A stretch of 53,292 nt of DNA from contig KN887323.1 of the NCBI GenBank assembly GCA_000934455.1, forward strand, positions 13,054 through 66,345. The letters are read 5' to 3'. The position numbers and the translations under genes were made by a program. The stretch comes from Apostichopus parvimensis (taxonomy: Eukaryota > Echinodermata > Holothuroidea > Aspidochirotida > Stichopodidae). This document shows positions 23,203 to 36,400 of this stretch, piece by piece (position 1 is the first letter of the stretch; every line of letters starts with the position of its first letter). A model generated the notes under the pieces. That model was not told where the DNA came from and made no database searches. It was given only the letters and a program-made list of their open reading frames with translations.

Positions 23203-26015
23203 GGATTTTCATGCTGATCTGCAGAGGCCAGATTTCAAATACTTTGCTTTGACATACATGATGTTTATTGTAGCAACTAGTGAAGAACTATGGTTGTGCT
23301 ATGTTGGTACAGTTTAACATCTGTTTTGAGCATCTTAACCTTTGGTGACTGGAGCAGCATCATAGTGTGGGCCCTACCGCTGTGGTAAGACACCTGCCTC
23401 ACTGACAGACCACTTCAGCTGTCAGAACCTCACTGAAGACAAGTTATCATTATATGCTCATACTATCTATCACTTGGTCATCTGGACAGACAAGTTTAAA
23501 CGTTAACTGTCAAGTTATAAAGGCGAAGTAGTTCATTTTCTACATCTGTGTTACTTTGCTTGGCTTAATTTGAAATGTCCAAAGATTTTGAAGAACAAAA
23601 TTAGGCATTCTTTTGCAGTTGAGTTTTGCTCAGGTTGTCTGGTCTGTTGCCCATTCTGTGTGAGCCTAAGAGGCCTTGAATACATCTGTATGGCAGGTGT
23701 CCCAAGACAAGGTGTGTAACAACATCCCAAATCACTGAGAGTTTTCGGAAAATGGTACTCAGAGGCAATCATGGAACATAACAGCAAAAAGAATGTGCCC
23801 AATGTTTCTCAGTATAGACATGAATAAAATTTGATGATGTATGCTCAACTTCAAGATATGTTTCCCCTCAGCTTTGAATGATTTCTGGAAAAAGTGAACT
23901 AATTTGGGAACAATTCAAAACTCAATTGGCCAAAAAAAAAAGGAACCAAAAAACCAAAAGGCCCCTCTTTTTTTTTTATCTATTTCCACTCTACTAAAAC
24001 TCTTTGACATATTACAATGTTACAAACTGTCTATGATGTATTTCCAATGATAAAGTTGTCAAAGTGTTACTATTAAGTTTCCCCAGCTTTGCATTATTGT
24101 CGTATATCGTTTTGTCGTTTCTTTTCCCTTGTTTGGAAAAAAACAACTTTTTTTTTAAAAATATAAATCACAATTTGTTGTTTGAAGTAAGCTATTTATT
24201 TATGTGGCGGCTGGTAGAAGACTTTGGTCTATGGTAAAGGTATGCCACATATGTTTGAAATGTACAGGTCTGTATGATAATAACCCCATCAAATGTAGCA
24301 GTGGATGTTTCAACATGATGTACAGATAAACTGAACCTCACAACAATTACTTTTTCATTTGTGGCTCTACATTCTATTTCAATTCAAGTATTATGTTCAG
24401 CAAACTTAGAGTGCTCTCACACTCGATCTTGAGCAGGGGATCTGAAACCCAGCTTTCTAGTGTGAACTCGGGATCTGACCGTGAGATCTTAATATCTCCC
24501 CCCCCCCTCCACTTCAGGGGAGATCAAAATAACAAGTGTGAAAGCTAGTGGGTCGTGGTGACCCAAGATCGCAATGACATATGGTGTCATGTCCTGTTTA
24601 TGGCCATAGAGTACAGCTAATACAAGGCAAACATTGATGTAACTTGCTGTGAAATGCATAAACTATGCTCACAGCCTGATTGGTGATAGAGGATCGAATG
24701 TGAACGTTAATAAAAAAGTGGAGTGAAAAGTTGTGGTTTTAGAACTTCACTTTTAAGATCAGAGGATCAAAATGTACCTCTACAAGGGATCTGCACTCAA
24801 GGAACCGAACCTCACCCCTTGTTAGAAACAAGTTTGATCTGCCTGCAGCACATTCATAAAGGTTTATCCCCTACCAAAATCAGTTGAAGGAAATTTGTGT
24901 CCACATCACTGACCAACTCAAGCCCCAAATTTATATGCAAGTAGCTTAGGAATATCTATGAGAAAGTGTGTTATATGTAGCAGGAGTATCAAAATCTATT
25001 TGGACAACCCACAAACTTAAGAACATTTGCCATGAAAGTGTGGTACATCTAGGGTAAGAGTTACTATTATTTTGGACAGTTAAAAACATTTCAGTTAATC
25101 TGAAGTGAAATTAATGCAACAATTAAAATTTCATACACTTGAAGCACATTTCATGACAAGAAGTATTAGGGTGCAAATGTTATCAGATACTTGTTGGTTG
25201 TCAACCTCGGAAAAACGACATAAATTTTCCACAGTTGTCATTACCAAATGTATTATTAAAACCTGCTTAAAAATTAGCATTAATATTACTTCACAAATCT
25301 TAAAAACATAAAACATAAAATGAGTGAACTTATTAGGAAGCAAACTTTCGATTTACGTTTAAGTTTTGCTACGAGAATGACATAGATGTAATTCTCATTT
25401 CTTTGACTGGTATCCATAATCAAATTGCTAACTCAAACTGAGCACAAGAACACTTAATATGGACTTAATTTTAACTAAAGTATAGGTTTTTCTTTCTGAA
25501 GTTCTCAAGTCCAAAACAAAATTGGAAAATATGAATGTCATGTCACTGTTTCAGTACTGACAAGTGGTAATTTTGGCTGATACTGTTGGCCAGGGAGAAC
25601 CACACTATACTCAGATTTAGCTACATGTGGGGTAGGCTGCTCAAACGTAGGGCCTGCAGGTGTCTAGGACAATGTATGACCTAAACCTATCAATTGGATA
25701 GCCACCTAATACAAAGTTTAAGTGACACACAAATAGTATCCTCCCACATGCACATGTGGCTGCTTAGAGTCATAAACTGACTACATCCCAGGACAACAAT
25801 ATTAAAACGATCCCAACGAAATATGATGGCATTGAGAGCCGAGTGTTTACGCTAGCCAGATTGGCAAACAGTCTGCCAACTGGCGATCCTTTCCTAATGA
25901 TAAACAAACAAGGTCTCCAGGGGCCCGAAAGATATGTGTAACATTATCTTTGCAACATGCAGGTGTTGTTTCTTAATGCAAAATGGATGAGACAATTAAA
26001 ACTTCTTCTCTATAC

Positions 26016-26092
26016 TCTACTGGATAGTATATCTACTGGATAGCATATCTACTGGATAGTATATCTACTGGATAGTATATCTACTGGATAGT
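26016..26092. repeat. 16-bp tandem repeat, ~5 copies
   Basis: TCTACTGGATAGTATA is repeated head to tail with one T-to-C change in the second unit. It is intergenic. Confidence 0.95.
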
Positions 26093-27419
26093 TTGTTTTC
26101 TACCTGTAACTTACACTTCCCAAACATACAGCTTAACCAAGGAACCTCTTGACATTCCTAAAATATTGCACAAGATAATACTTTACTTCCCACTCATCTA
26201 TGTCCTGAAGCCACCATAATTCTTATCCATGGTTTTGCTCTCAAGGTATGGATTGTGATTCTGTCTTTTACTTGGAACAATGTTCATCAGTTGTAAAGGA
26301 CATTTTAATTACTTTTAGAGACTTATAGGTCATAATTTTCAACTAACAAAGAAGTTTACAGTGGTTGCCAAGTTTTTATCTCTTGAAACTGTACCCTACA
26401 TCACACAGTATCCAAGAATAAATGGCTACTAAGCAAAGAAAAGTTTAATATGGATAAATTTCACCTTAATTGGGTAACCCTGATTTATACAGGAGTACAG
26501 GACATACAAACTCTGAAGCCACAACGACAAATCTAAAAATTGGCCAACACCATCGTACGTCTCGGTTTTCTTATGTTTTCCTCAAATTGAGAAAGAACTT
26601 GGCTCAGTTCATTGAAACAAAACAATCTACCTATGAAAGAAACAATTGCATTACATTTACACATTCTATAAAAGGATCTATGTTTTGAAGCATTATTTCT
26701 CACATATTCACATTTTCAGTAGAGTATATTTCCAAGCCAAGAAAAAATTTCACTCCGGTGACATGATTACAAACTATTAGTTGTCTTTCTGCATGATTTT
26801 CAATGATGTGGCAAACATTGCTAATGTTTCCAGGTTGGTAATTTGACAGTCTTCGGTTACACACAGTTATACGACCCATCTCTCTTTACTTCTGGCATAG
26901 TTATGATTAAACAGTGCTATGAGATCTCTGAGAATGTGGTGACAATATTGCACGATAAAATATACCAGCCAGAAAGAACAAATGCTATGTAACCTTCAAA
27001 ATGTCACACAAATTTGATTAAAATGTCAAGATGATTTTCTGCTCATTAGAAGTAAATAGAATTCTTTTGTCTTGTTCATTCCGTAAGAACAATTTTATAT
27101 GTTCATCACCCATTGCATGATTTTTGACAATCATAAAAGGGTGTTGCTGGTGAAGGGTTCTGGTGCAAATATTTGCAATCATTTGTAAGATTTTTAAACT
27201 GTATCCTTCATGCCACTTGAGAATGATCTGATTAATATTTTTGTTTGATTACTCCCTGAAAATCTGGTCAATAGTGAAAGATATAATAAACAACTCTCAA
27301 GACGTTAAGTTTAAACCTGAGCTCTAAACACACAGTCCTTGTTTGTACGAGTTTGGTCCTCAAGTGATAAATCTGAAGGTTCCTAAGCCAGTCTTCAACA
27401 GTGTCCAACGAGGATTGAA

Positions 27420-30400
27420 TTAAACGAGCACAGGTCGCTGAGGAAGGCAAAGGTTGTAGTAAGCAGTCTGATCCCAAAAGTCTGGACCTTGCCAAGCACA
27501 CCATCCCTGACGATTAACAGAAATAGTCATCCGTGAGAAATCGGTTCATTGGCTGACATATCTTAGCTGATGTTGCATGAAGTCAAATGAAGATGTCATT
27601 TAACAAGGCAAAAATTTGTCAGAACTTTTGAAAAATAAATAAATAAATAAACCTGCCATATATTATTTTGTCACTCTCTCAACTCTTTTCTGGATAATAA
27701 ATGCCAGTTTTGTTCAGCCATAGCCTCAACTTAATACCAAGTTGCATATAACTAATAACAAAATACAACCTCCCACACGCTCAGCCCACCATTTTCATTT
27801 GTCTATAAACTAGTCTCTTGAACACAGTCAATGTTCTTGACTGAATAAAGTTTTCATTTCCTTAATTTGACCGAAATCAAACAACAAACTCAGAATGAAA
27901 GTCTTGTGCTCATGAGGGATATTACCCCTGGCAACATGGAATGAAAGGTATTTGTGGCTTAATACTCGCTAAAAAACACCATCCAATAAATGGGCAATAG
28001 GAACATAGCTCATGTGCTCATGAGGGATGTTACCCCTGGCACCATGGAATGAAAGTATTTGTGGCTTAATACTGGCAAACACCATCAACTAAATGGGCAA
28101 TAGGAACTGCTATGCGATTAAAAACTGGATAGAAACAGACGGTAAATGCCGTGAAATCACAAAGGTGACAAACGTCATGTGAAAGTACAAAGAAGAATAA
28201 TACTTGAGACTGAATACCCTGCCTGCATAGAAGAACCGACAACGTAGGTGTGTTAGGGATTCCTACTCACCTTGTCTTGAATAACTTTGATGTCTTCATC
28301 TCCTGTGTAATGTGGATCCAAAACTAAAAACTTAATGTCACCGGTCTTGCTACTGAAATCAACCCCTAGAATGGTGTGGGCCCTTGCACCACCCCCTGCC
28401 GGCAAAACACAGGTTTATGATATGAGTTTGCAAAGAGACGATAAAAGGAGAAACTGAAATAGAATTTGTAAAGCATTTGAATATCTATGATGCTGTGTTT
28501 CTTACACACCGAAGCAGGTCTGCACATACGAAGATTCGATACATTATTAGTTTTAGAAGTACCGACAAATAGTTTGAATCAAAGCAAGGGTGGGCGCAAT
28601 AATTTCTGCATGATGTCAGTGCTGTTGTTTTCATATAGCCTTCCTACCTACAATAGTATTTTTATTTTAATCAGCATCATTAACCATATGGTATATACAT
28701 TCTTTCAGTAATAACAGTTATTTTACTTTCTACAGGACAATGAAACATTTTGGATTAAATACAGATGAAAATACTTCTAAGACATAACTATAAATATATT
28801 TTTATACACTGAAAAAACAAAATTTGATAGCTTTTTGAAAACTGACAATATTACCAAACATCAGTTTCACGATGAATCCATCAGAGACAAGGTGAGAATT
28901 CTGTGTGATGACTAGTTCATATATTCTCTGGCTCATGGACAAGTTTGATGGTTAACAATTTAAGAAATTATAATTTATGTACTATTTATGAATAATTTAG
29001 ACAGTTTGAGATGTCAGACACACACACATAACCAGTTATGTGTCCAATTCTCTATGGGAATATTGCTTGTTAGCCATGACCTCTGTTTAACGCCACATTC
29101 ATGATATTGTGGTTTTCCATGTTATGTACTCACCACTCATAATTGGAGTTCCCTGCGTTTTAAAGTGGTGAGCTAATTCTCTTCCTTTGCTCACCAGATC
29201 AGCACCAGTAGATATAAACAGGATCTTGGAGGTGATCTACAGAAGAGAGTTTTACAAATAAATAATTGAAATAATAATAGCATATTAAAAAGATGAACAA
29301 AGATACATACCTTCCCATATGACTTTTCTTTTTGAACCTTCCTTTAATGAATACTTACATGACAAATCAAGCCAGCATTGCAAAACAACTTCCAAAATGT
29401 TGCATTTGTCTACCAAATATTATAATAATAATAATAATCAGCAGTTATTTTTACTATGCTTAAGCGACCACAAATGTGGGAGAAGTCCACAAGGGCTTAT
29501 GGATTACAACTTACACAGGTGGCTTCTAATTCAACATTTTAACTCAAATTTGTAATCTTTTCAATTTACGAAGTCATTTCAGATGGGAAAACCCTAGATT
29601 GCTCTTGGATGGAAAACCCACCTTACTATGACCCGGCCGAGGGTTGAACCCAGAACCTCCCGATTGCTAAGCCTCATTGCTACAAATGCCGGAACCTCAC
29701 ACTCACAACTAACATCAAAGACCCCTGACCCCCACCCACCTCTCTACCTCTCTACAAAGAGTAAATATTAAGTAATCATACTCTGACATCATAGAAAGAA
29801 AAGGAATAATGAAAATTTGCCTTCCGACTGAAATTGTGATATAAATCATGGCATTTTCAAAAAGCAGAGTAAAGCTGTACCTTATTTTGATGCACATGTG
29901 ATGTAAATAAAGAAGAATTCATTTAAATTGGGCTTTAAAGATTTCTGTTTGCGGAACTCTGTGTCAATGTAAAACAATGTAAAACAACTCTAGATGAATT
30001 AAATTACATAGTACTGTCTCCAAGTATTCTATAAGGATTAACAAATGGTCACCATTAAGCTTACTATAAATGTTCCGGTGGTTTCAACGAATCAAAATTC
30101 CTTTGACGGCATTTCAGCATATCAAAAGTTTGATAAAATAGGAAGGATTTGTTTTTAAAACAAGTCAAACATGAAAGAAGAGTTTGATTATAACGGCTTA
30201 CATCGAGCAATTGATTTAAGACCGTGCTGACTTCTATGGACCCAATCCACTGCTTAGTTCCAACAAAGTTAGCAGGCTTGTCCTTGACATCAACCAGTAT
30301 TTGCTGTATTTCTTTGTGGGTTGGGACAGGTTTATCAGTATACCCCTGATGCCTGAACCAGGAGCAGAGGGTCTGGAGGGACCGGTAGGCACACCCCCAA

Positions 30401-33400
30401 TGGTTGTCATTGAGTTGGTCTTGCATGTAGTGATGGTAAGAATAGGTACCCTGAACAAGAGAAACCTCCCCATCACTAACTGCAGCCACAATAGAAGATA
30501 AAAAGAAAAGATAAATCTATATTTACAAATAGATGTTTGTAAATCTGAATTGAACAATACAAATCTATTCCACCAAGAGGAAACATAACTACAAAACATG
30601 TTACCTAAAATTATTCCTATACTCACTGGTATAGCTTTCAATATGCTAGAAAGAAAAAAAAAGAAAAAATAGTCACTTGTACTCCAGCTTCAAGAAGCAT
30701 TTTATTGTTAGTACCCATCAAGGCTTATTTCCATCACTGAGGGTTTTATTCATCTAATTCAAGACTCCTTAAAGATTGAGAATAATTTGCAGTTTTTGTC
30801 AGTTTTAAAATTTGGAAACATACCTGCTGATTGCCCTTAACTAATGCTTGTGGACTATATATGCTCTATCCTGCCAACATAGAACTGAAAAGTTTGGGTA
30901 AACTTACTTATGTGAGGATTATTTAAATAAAAAAATTAAAATAAACGACAAATAGAAAACTGACTGGGAAATTTTAAACAATGGATATGAGGAGAGAAAT
31001 TTATGGCTAGAACAGGATTCATACAAGTGATCTCTGGATTAAAAGCCCTGAGCACTGGGCTTGTAATCCAGAGATCACTAGCTCGAGTCCCATTCTAGCC
31101 ATAAATTTCTCTGCTCTTTTGGACTACTTTACTTGTACACAACTATCAGGCCTAGATCTGAGATCTTAGCAGGATCTGCATCAGAGGCAAACTGTCAGAA
31201 TTGAATGTCACAGACAGTTTCAGAGCAGATGAACAGATCAGTTTACCTGTTATCTGTCATGCTGTTACATTTCATTTATTTCATTTCATTTATTTATTTT
31301 TGTTCTATCACAACATAAGTATGACATATGACATAGAAGGAGATAAGAAACAAAACATTTGATTCTAAATCTGTCAGTTTGTGCCTGATTGGGATCTTAT
31401 GTTATCATAGATAATCAGGAATGACTTTAAGCTGGGACATAAAGGGGATGGTAAAAGCAATTGTATACTTTCTTAAAAGGTTGTTATATACTTGAGCATT
31501 TCACTTCATTAGGTACATAAGATCAACAACTCAATAGTGACCTACCTCCTGAGGGGGGTAACCCCTCATGGGTGTTTGTGAGGTAGGGTTCCCTTCTGTC
31601 TTGTGGGAAGACAAATTTATTAAGTCGTCTAAAGTAAGGTCTATCAGTTGGTAATATGTACCTTGTGTGAAGATCCTTCCTGACAAATTCTGAAGGAAAA
31701 AACAAAAACAAGGAAATATGTAGAGAAATTTCTCCATGACCCAACAATATGATCACCTTCTTAACATTTCACAGTTGAGATGGAAACTTAAAATATTATT
31801 GCTATGAATTTATCTTGCAAGTTTAATGAGTTTACATTATTTTGGGAAGGTTTTATAACACAGCATCAAGACTTTATCTAAATCAGGTTGAAAAGTTGCT
31901 TCAAATATTATGATGTTTTAATATTATTGCTGGCTTACCAAGTTCATCTTCACTGACTCCATCAGGATAAACCACAGAGATGAGATGAGAATGAGATGGA
32001 ACCTTAAAGAGATATGGTGTTAAAGATCTGACTCCATGTTTCTGTAAAACAAAGAATGATTGGAAAGGGTTAGTTGTTGAGTCACAAAAGTTACAAAATA
32101 ATGTTTGAACATTTTCTTTTAGTATTTAAGCTGGAATTGGAAATTGAAGCGGTGAATGTCTCAAGTGAGAAAAAAGATATCACATGAAAGAAATGAGAAC
32201 AATATGTCAATATAATGCTCACAAAATATACTCATTATATAGGTTTTCCCTGAGTGTATTTACAAGGGATCTAAATTCATACCTTTAACACACATTTAAT
32301 TTTGGACACAACTGACCAATGACCAGTTTAAAGGTCATCAGTATTGCCCTCAAATATGCTAGAAAGTCAGATACTGGTCACCCATGCTCAAATTTCAACA
32401 AGCATTTTAATGTCACTCTAATAGTAGTTATCCACACTTAGCTATTTAATTGTCCTTTTTCAATAATCCTCAACAGTTCGGAACAATTTGGAGGATCAAA
32501 ACCTCTAGGAAAGTACCTTTGAAAACATTTATTTAGAATGCTGAACTATGGAGCCACTATAAATGATGACCTTGAAGGGATGTCTTACCATGAAATTATC
32601 TTGGATGCATCTCTCCATAGCTGAGACTTGCTTCAAAGCAGCATTCTGTAAACATTCTGGTATTAAAGTGGCTTTGGAGGTCGATGGCTGAGGCACAACA
32701 GTGTTAAGGGGTAAGTGGATTGACACATTCTTTACTTTCTCATCAACTGTGATGAATAAAACAAAGAAGAAAATTTAAGGTCATAATCAACTTTAATAAG
32801 ATGCATCAAAGGCTAACATCGGATACACCTACTGTTGTATTTTTACAAATTGAATGATTTGCTTGTTCCAACAACAATAATTGCTTTTGGTAAATTACAA
32901 ACATAATCTTTCTGAACAAGAAACAGCATCTTCATCTTTAAGTAATAAATACTGCAAGGTAATAATTGATCAATTTTCCACTCTTACACTGTCTGACTAT
33001 ATCTTATTATTTAAAGATTGACTAGTTTGTGATGGACTTTTAAACTTGAATGTCAAAATAATACTGTATGAATCCATCCTTGAAACCTGCTATTGTTATG
33101 TATCTCTGAAATAACAAACTACTGGCTCATATTAAGCACATGTGGAATTTTTCTGTGAATCTATTAAACAAAAACAAGCCCTAATCAAATTCAATCATGA
33201 AATACACTGAATAATCATTACATTCTCAAAACGAAAACCTTTAAATGCGCTAAGTCCAAAATTAACATAGAAACTTCAATTCCAATGAAATTTAGGTCTA
33301 GCCCGTTAAATATTAAATTAGTCCACTTTGTTCGATTTTATTTATACTGTATCTTTGTGTTATGCATTATTGTTACTTTTGTCTATGCACCCTCAAACAA

Positions 33401-36400
33401 TTGCATCATACCCTTGATATACACTCTGATGTCTAAGAGCTGTGCTTTATACATACTGTAGCCTGCTGAAAAAAGTTCAAGCCCGGAAATCCAAGAAAAT
33501 AAAACAAACGTACAAAATAAAAGAGAAACTCAGTTGACAGAGTCGTATCTAGCCAGTCAACCGCTAAGAGCCAGTGCCTCGCCAACACAGCCTTCTCAAA
33601 GTTATGATGGATATCTCTTGTAACTTTATCAAACAAAGGGTGTTAAGTAAAGTGCTAAGCTTTGTTGTTTCTTAATATTACCACACATTTTCCAGTGATG
33701 TACGGAATGCTGTCACTTTCTTTCCATTTTCTTTTCTTACCCAATGCATGTTTTGATACAAACATACATTTTTCAAATCCAACAACTCAACAACAAGGTG
33801 ATGATGCCCATAAATACACATTGCCTCTCTGTATAACAAGGTTCTATATAAACCGCAAGACCAACATTTGATTTATCCTTCTCTTACATACTCACAAGTT
33901 TCATACTGGACCGTTGGAACAATGTATTGTGAGATGACTTCCTTTGTATGTTGTCCTGTTTTAAAGAGTAGAGTTACATCTACCACCTACAAATTAAAAA
34001 AGGAAGAAATCCTCACTTATTTTAGAGACCAAGACCAATGAAGAAAAAGCACAACAACTATAATACATCTCTTAAAAATTGAAATGCTGAGAATATGCTG
34101 CTTTTTACAGATATCTGCACTTCCTCTGGAAAGCAGAATCAAAACTAATTTATTTTACTGCTCACTGTCGAAGTTCCAAAACTTCTCTAATATTTGTCAA
34201 TTTGGCATCTCAATACGTAGTACTATAGTTGACTCTATTCATGAACTGGGATACCCTTAAAGTGTAATTAATTTAATCAATATTAAATAACTGTTACAGA
34301 AATGCCAGGATAAACATCTCAGATATGAAATGCTTCACAAAACGTTCTCTTCCCAAGTTTTGGCACATACTGTACAGCGTGAATCATGCTTGGGCAATTA
34401 AATGCACAATACCACTCTTTCCTTATAATAAAGTTTTTAAAGATGAATTCCCTGTCCTAATAGATTACAGGTACTCAAAGTGGTTGTAAAATGTGTTCAA
34501 ATAGTACAGCATTCAAATTTGAATCAACCGAGAGCTGAATCTTGCTATAAATCTTTATGACTGTGTTAGGACCAAAAATATCTTTTAGAGTGGTAAACTT
34601 TCTGCACCTTTTCTTTTTGAACTCTTTTCTTGCTTCCTTTCTTCTTTTTGGTTCGTACTTCTTCTTCCTCCTCATGAGTAAGCTCTAGGACATCTTCGAC
34701 GGTACGGATGCTAGCACCTGTCACTGTACCTCCACGGTCATTGAATCCAAAAATGAGTCTGGTTTCCTTGAGATGATAAACTACTTGACTGGACTTTAAT
34801 CTCTCCTTTAGAATACTAAATGAACTCTCACATGCTTGATGAAAATCTGAAAATGTAGTATCAGAAAGAATATTTTGATATGGACATTTAATGTTTTTTT
34901 AATGAATATAAATATTTTTTTATGAACCTGGCAGTACTACAGTTATCATCAAGTATTGCACATGCAGGATACTTAATTCTAACTGTTTTTTTAATGAAAC
35001 ATCACACATAAAATGTCTGCCTCACATTCAGACTATTTTCTGGAGGCCTCAGTATTAAACTACAACAGTCATAAAATTTAACTTTAATACTCACAATTTA
35101 CCACGAGTTGCACCATTAATGGAGTCTTCCATTAACCATAAAATGTGTTTTAAATTTGAGATTTAGGAAGCTTAATATTGAGGAAACTTATTTGCTTATT
35201 TGGATACTTCAAATGACATTAAAATCATTTTACTCACTAGAGTTATAATACAGTATTGACAAAAGAGATTGCATCACCTCCATCATTTATTGACAATGTG
35301 GTCGGACATTGACTTACACTCTGACAACAACAATACATGGGTGGGACACAGGAAGGAGGAAGGCAGATGGAATTGATGCTTTCAATGTAAATGAACAGTA
35401 GTTCCCATGACAAGCCTCGATGTACTGTAAAATTCATTGAAATATCCCACACTGCCGAGATTAAATACATTTAATCTCTGGCTTGGTTTCAATTGATAAT
35501 ATATTGGCTAAAACAATATATCAACCCTGGCAAAATAAACAAAATAGAAAGGAATTCAAAACTCACCATCTTTTGATGCATAAGTGAAATTTACTGATAG
35601 GTTTCCATTTATCCTGAGATAGATTAATTTGTTGAGATGTTCTTCAAGTGATAACACTCCAATGTCACATGGCTGGAGAAGTTCTGATGAAGACTCGTAC
35701 AGTGAAAAATTATCTCTGCTCGGAGCTGAACCTCCTGATGAAACATCCCAAAAGTAGAAGGCATCAACTTCATCATGAAAATTCTAAGTGAGAGAAATAG
35801 ATAATGTAACAGAGTCATCACACTGCTTACAATGCTAAAGTATAGGACTATGGCCTGCCTACAAAGTCAATGTCAAACATGAAGGTATAAATACCCATTT
35901 ACAGGATGGGAAAGTCAGTTAAGCGTAGTGCCTACTGCATCACCTACTCAAACTAAACAAATCTTCTCCAGCCCCCCCCCCCCCCCCCTCACCCAGGCCC
36001 CCAAAATGGGCTAAACAGCTAGGAAGCAATGGCTTAGGGATTCAATGAATGGTATTGAAGGTTTAACAGTGGCTCACTTCAAATGACCAGCAAGGTTCCT
36101 GTACTGACTTATGCTGTTTTACACATCTATGAGTTAATACATTTCAAAGGTTTTCTGTTTTCTTTGCTCAGCACAACTGACCATTGCTTATCATGTAAAA
36201 ATCAATAGGACACTTCTACATGTGCTTTCAGGTAATTTAATACTCAAGGCCTGATATGGTAAAGTAAAGAATGTATCTGGCAACAGCAGAGTGAATGACA
36301 TCATCATCACAGTTCAGCAGAAATCATTCTTTTGCTCTTTACAATGTACAAATCATATGTCCACAGAGGAAATGGTATATTTTACTCAAAATTTTCTAAA

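Larger units (their letters stand above)
21097..27419. other. Intergenic region between convergent UBE2 and UFSP2
   Basis: The 6.3 kb between the two stop codons includes both 3'UTRs of unknown length. It holds a CTT/T-rich tract (about 21388-21430), a five-copy minisatellite (22745-23202) and a 16-bp tandem repeat (26016-26092). Around 23385 there is a TGTGGTAAGACACCTGCCTC stretch that weakly resembles a tRNA-type A-box region. No exon with conserved coding content was recognised. Short open frames here have no family resemblance I can see. Confidence 0.7.

Noticed and set aside
30234-30641. Overlapping frames on both strands at the UFSP2 catalytic exon
   Set aside because: Shadows of exon 10, whose true frame contains the WGCAYRS catalytic motif.
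31057-31116. Functional tRNA-Thr gene
   Set aside because: Only the 3' half is tRNA-like and it forms a fold-back with its own inverted copy; there is no proper acceptor and D-arm partner.
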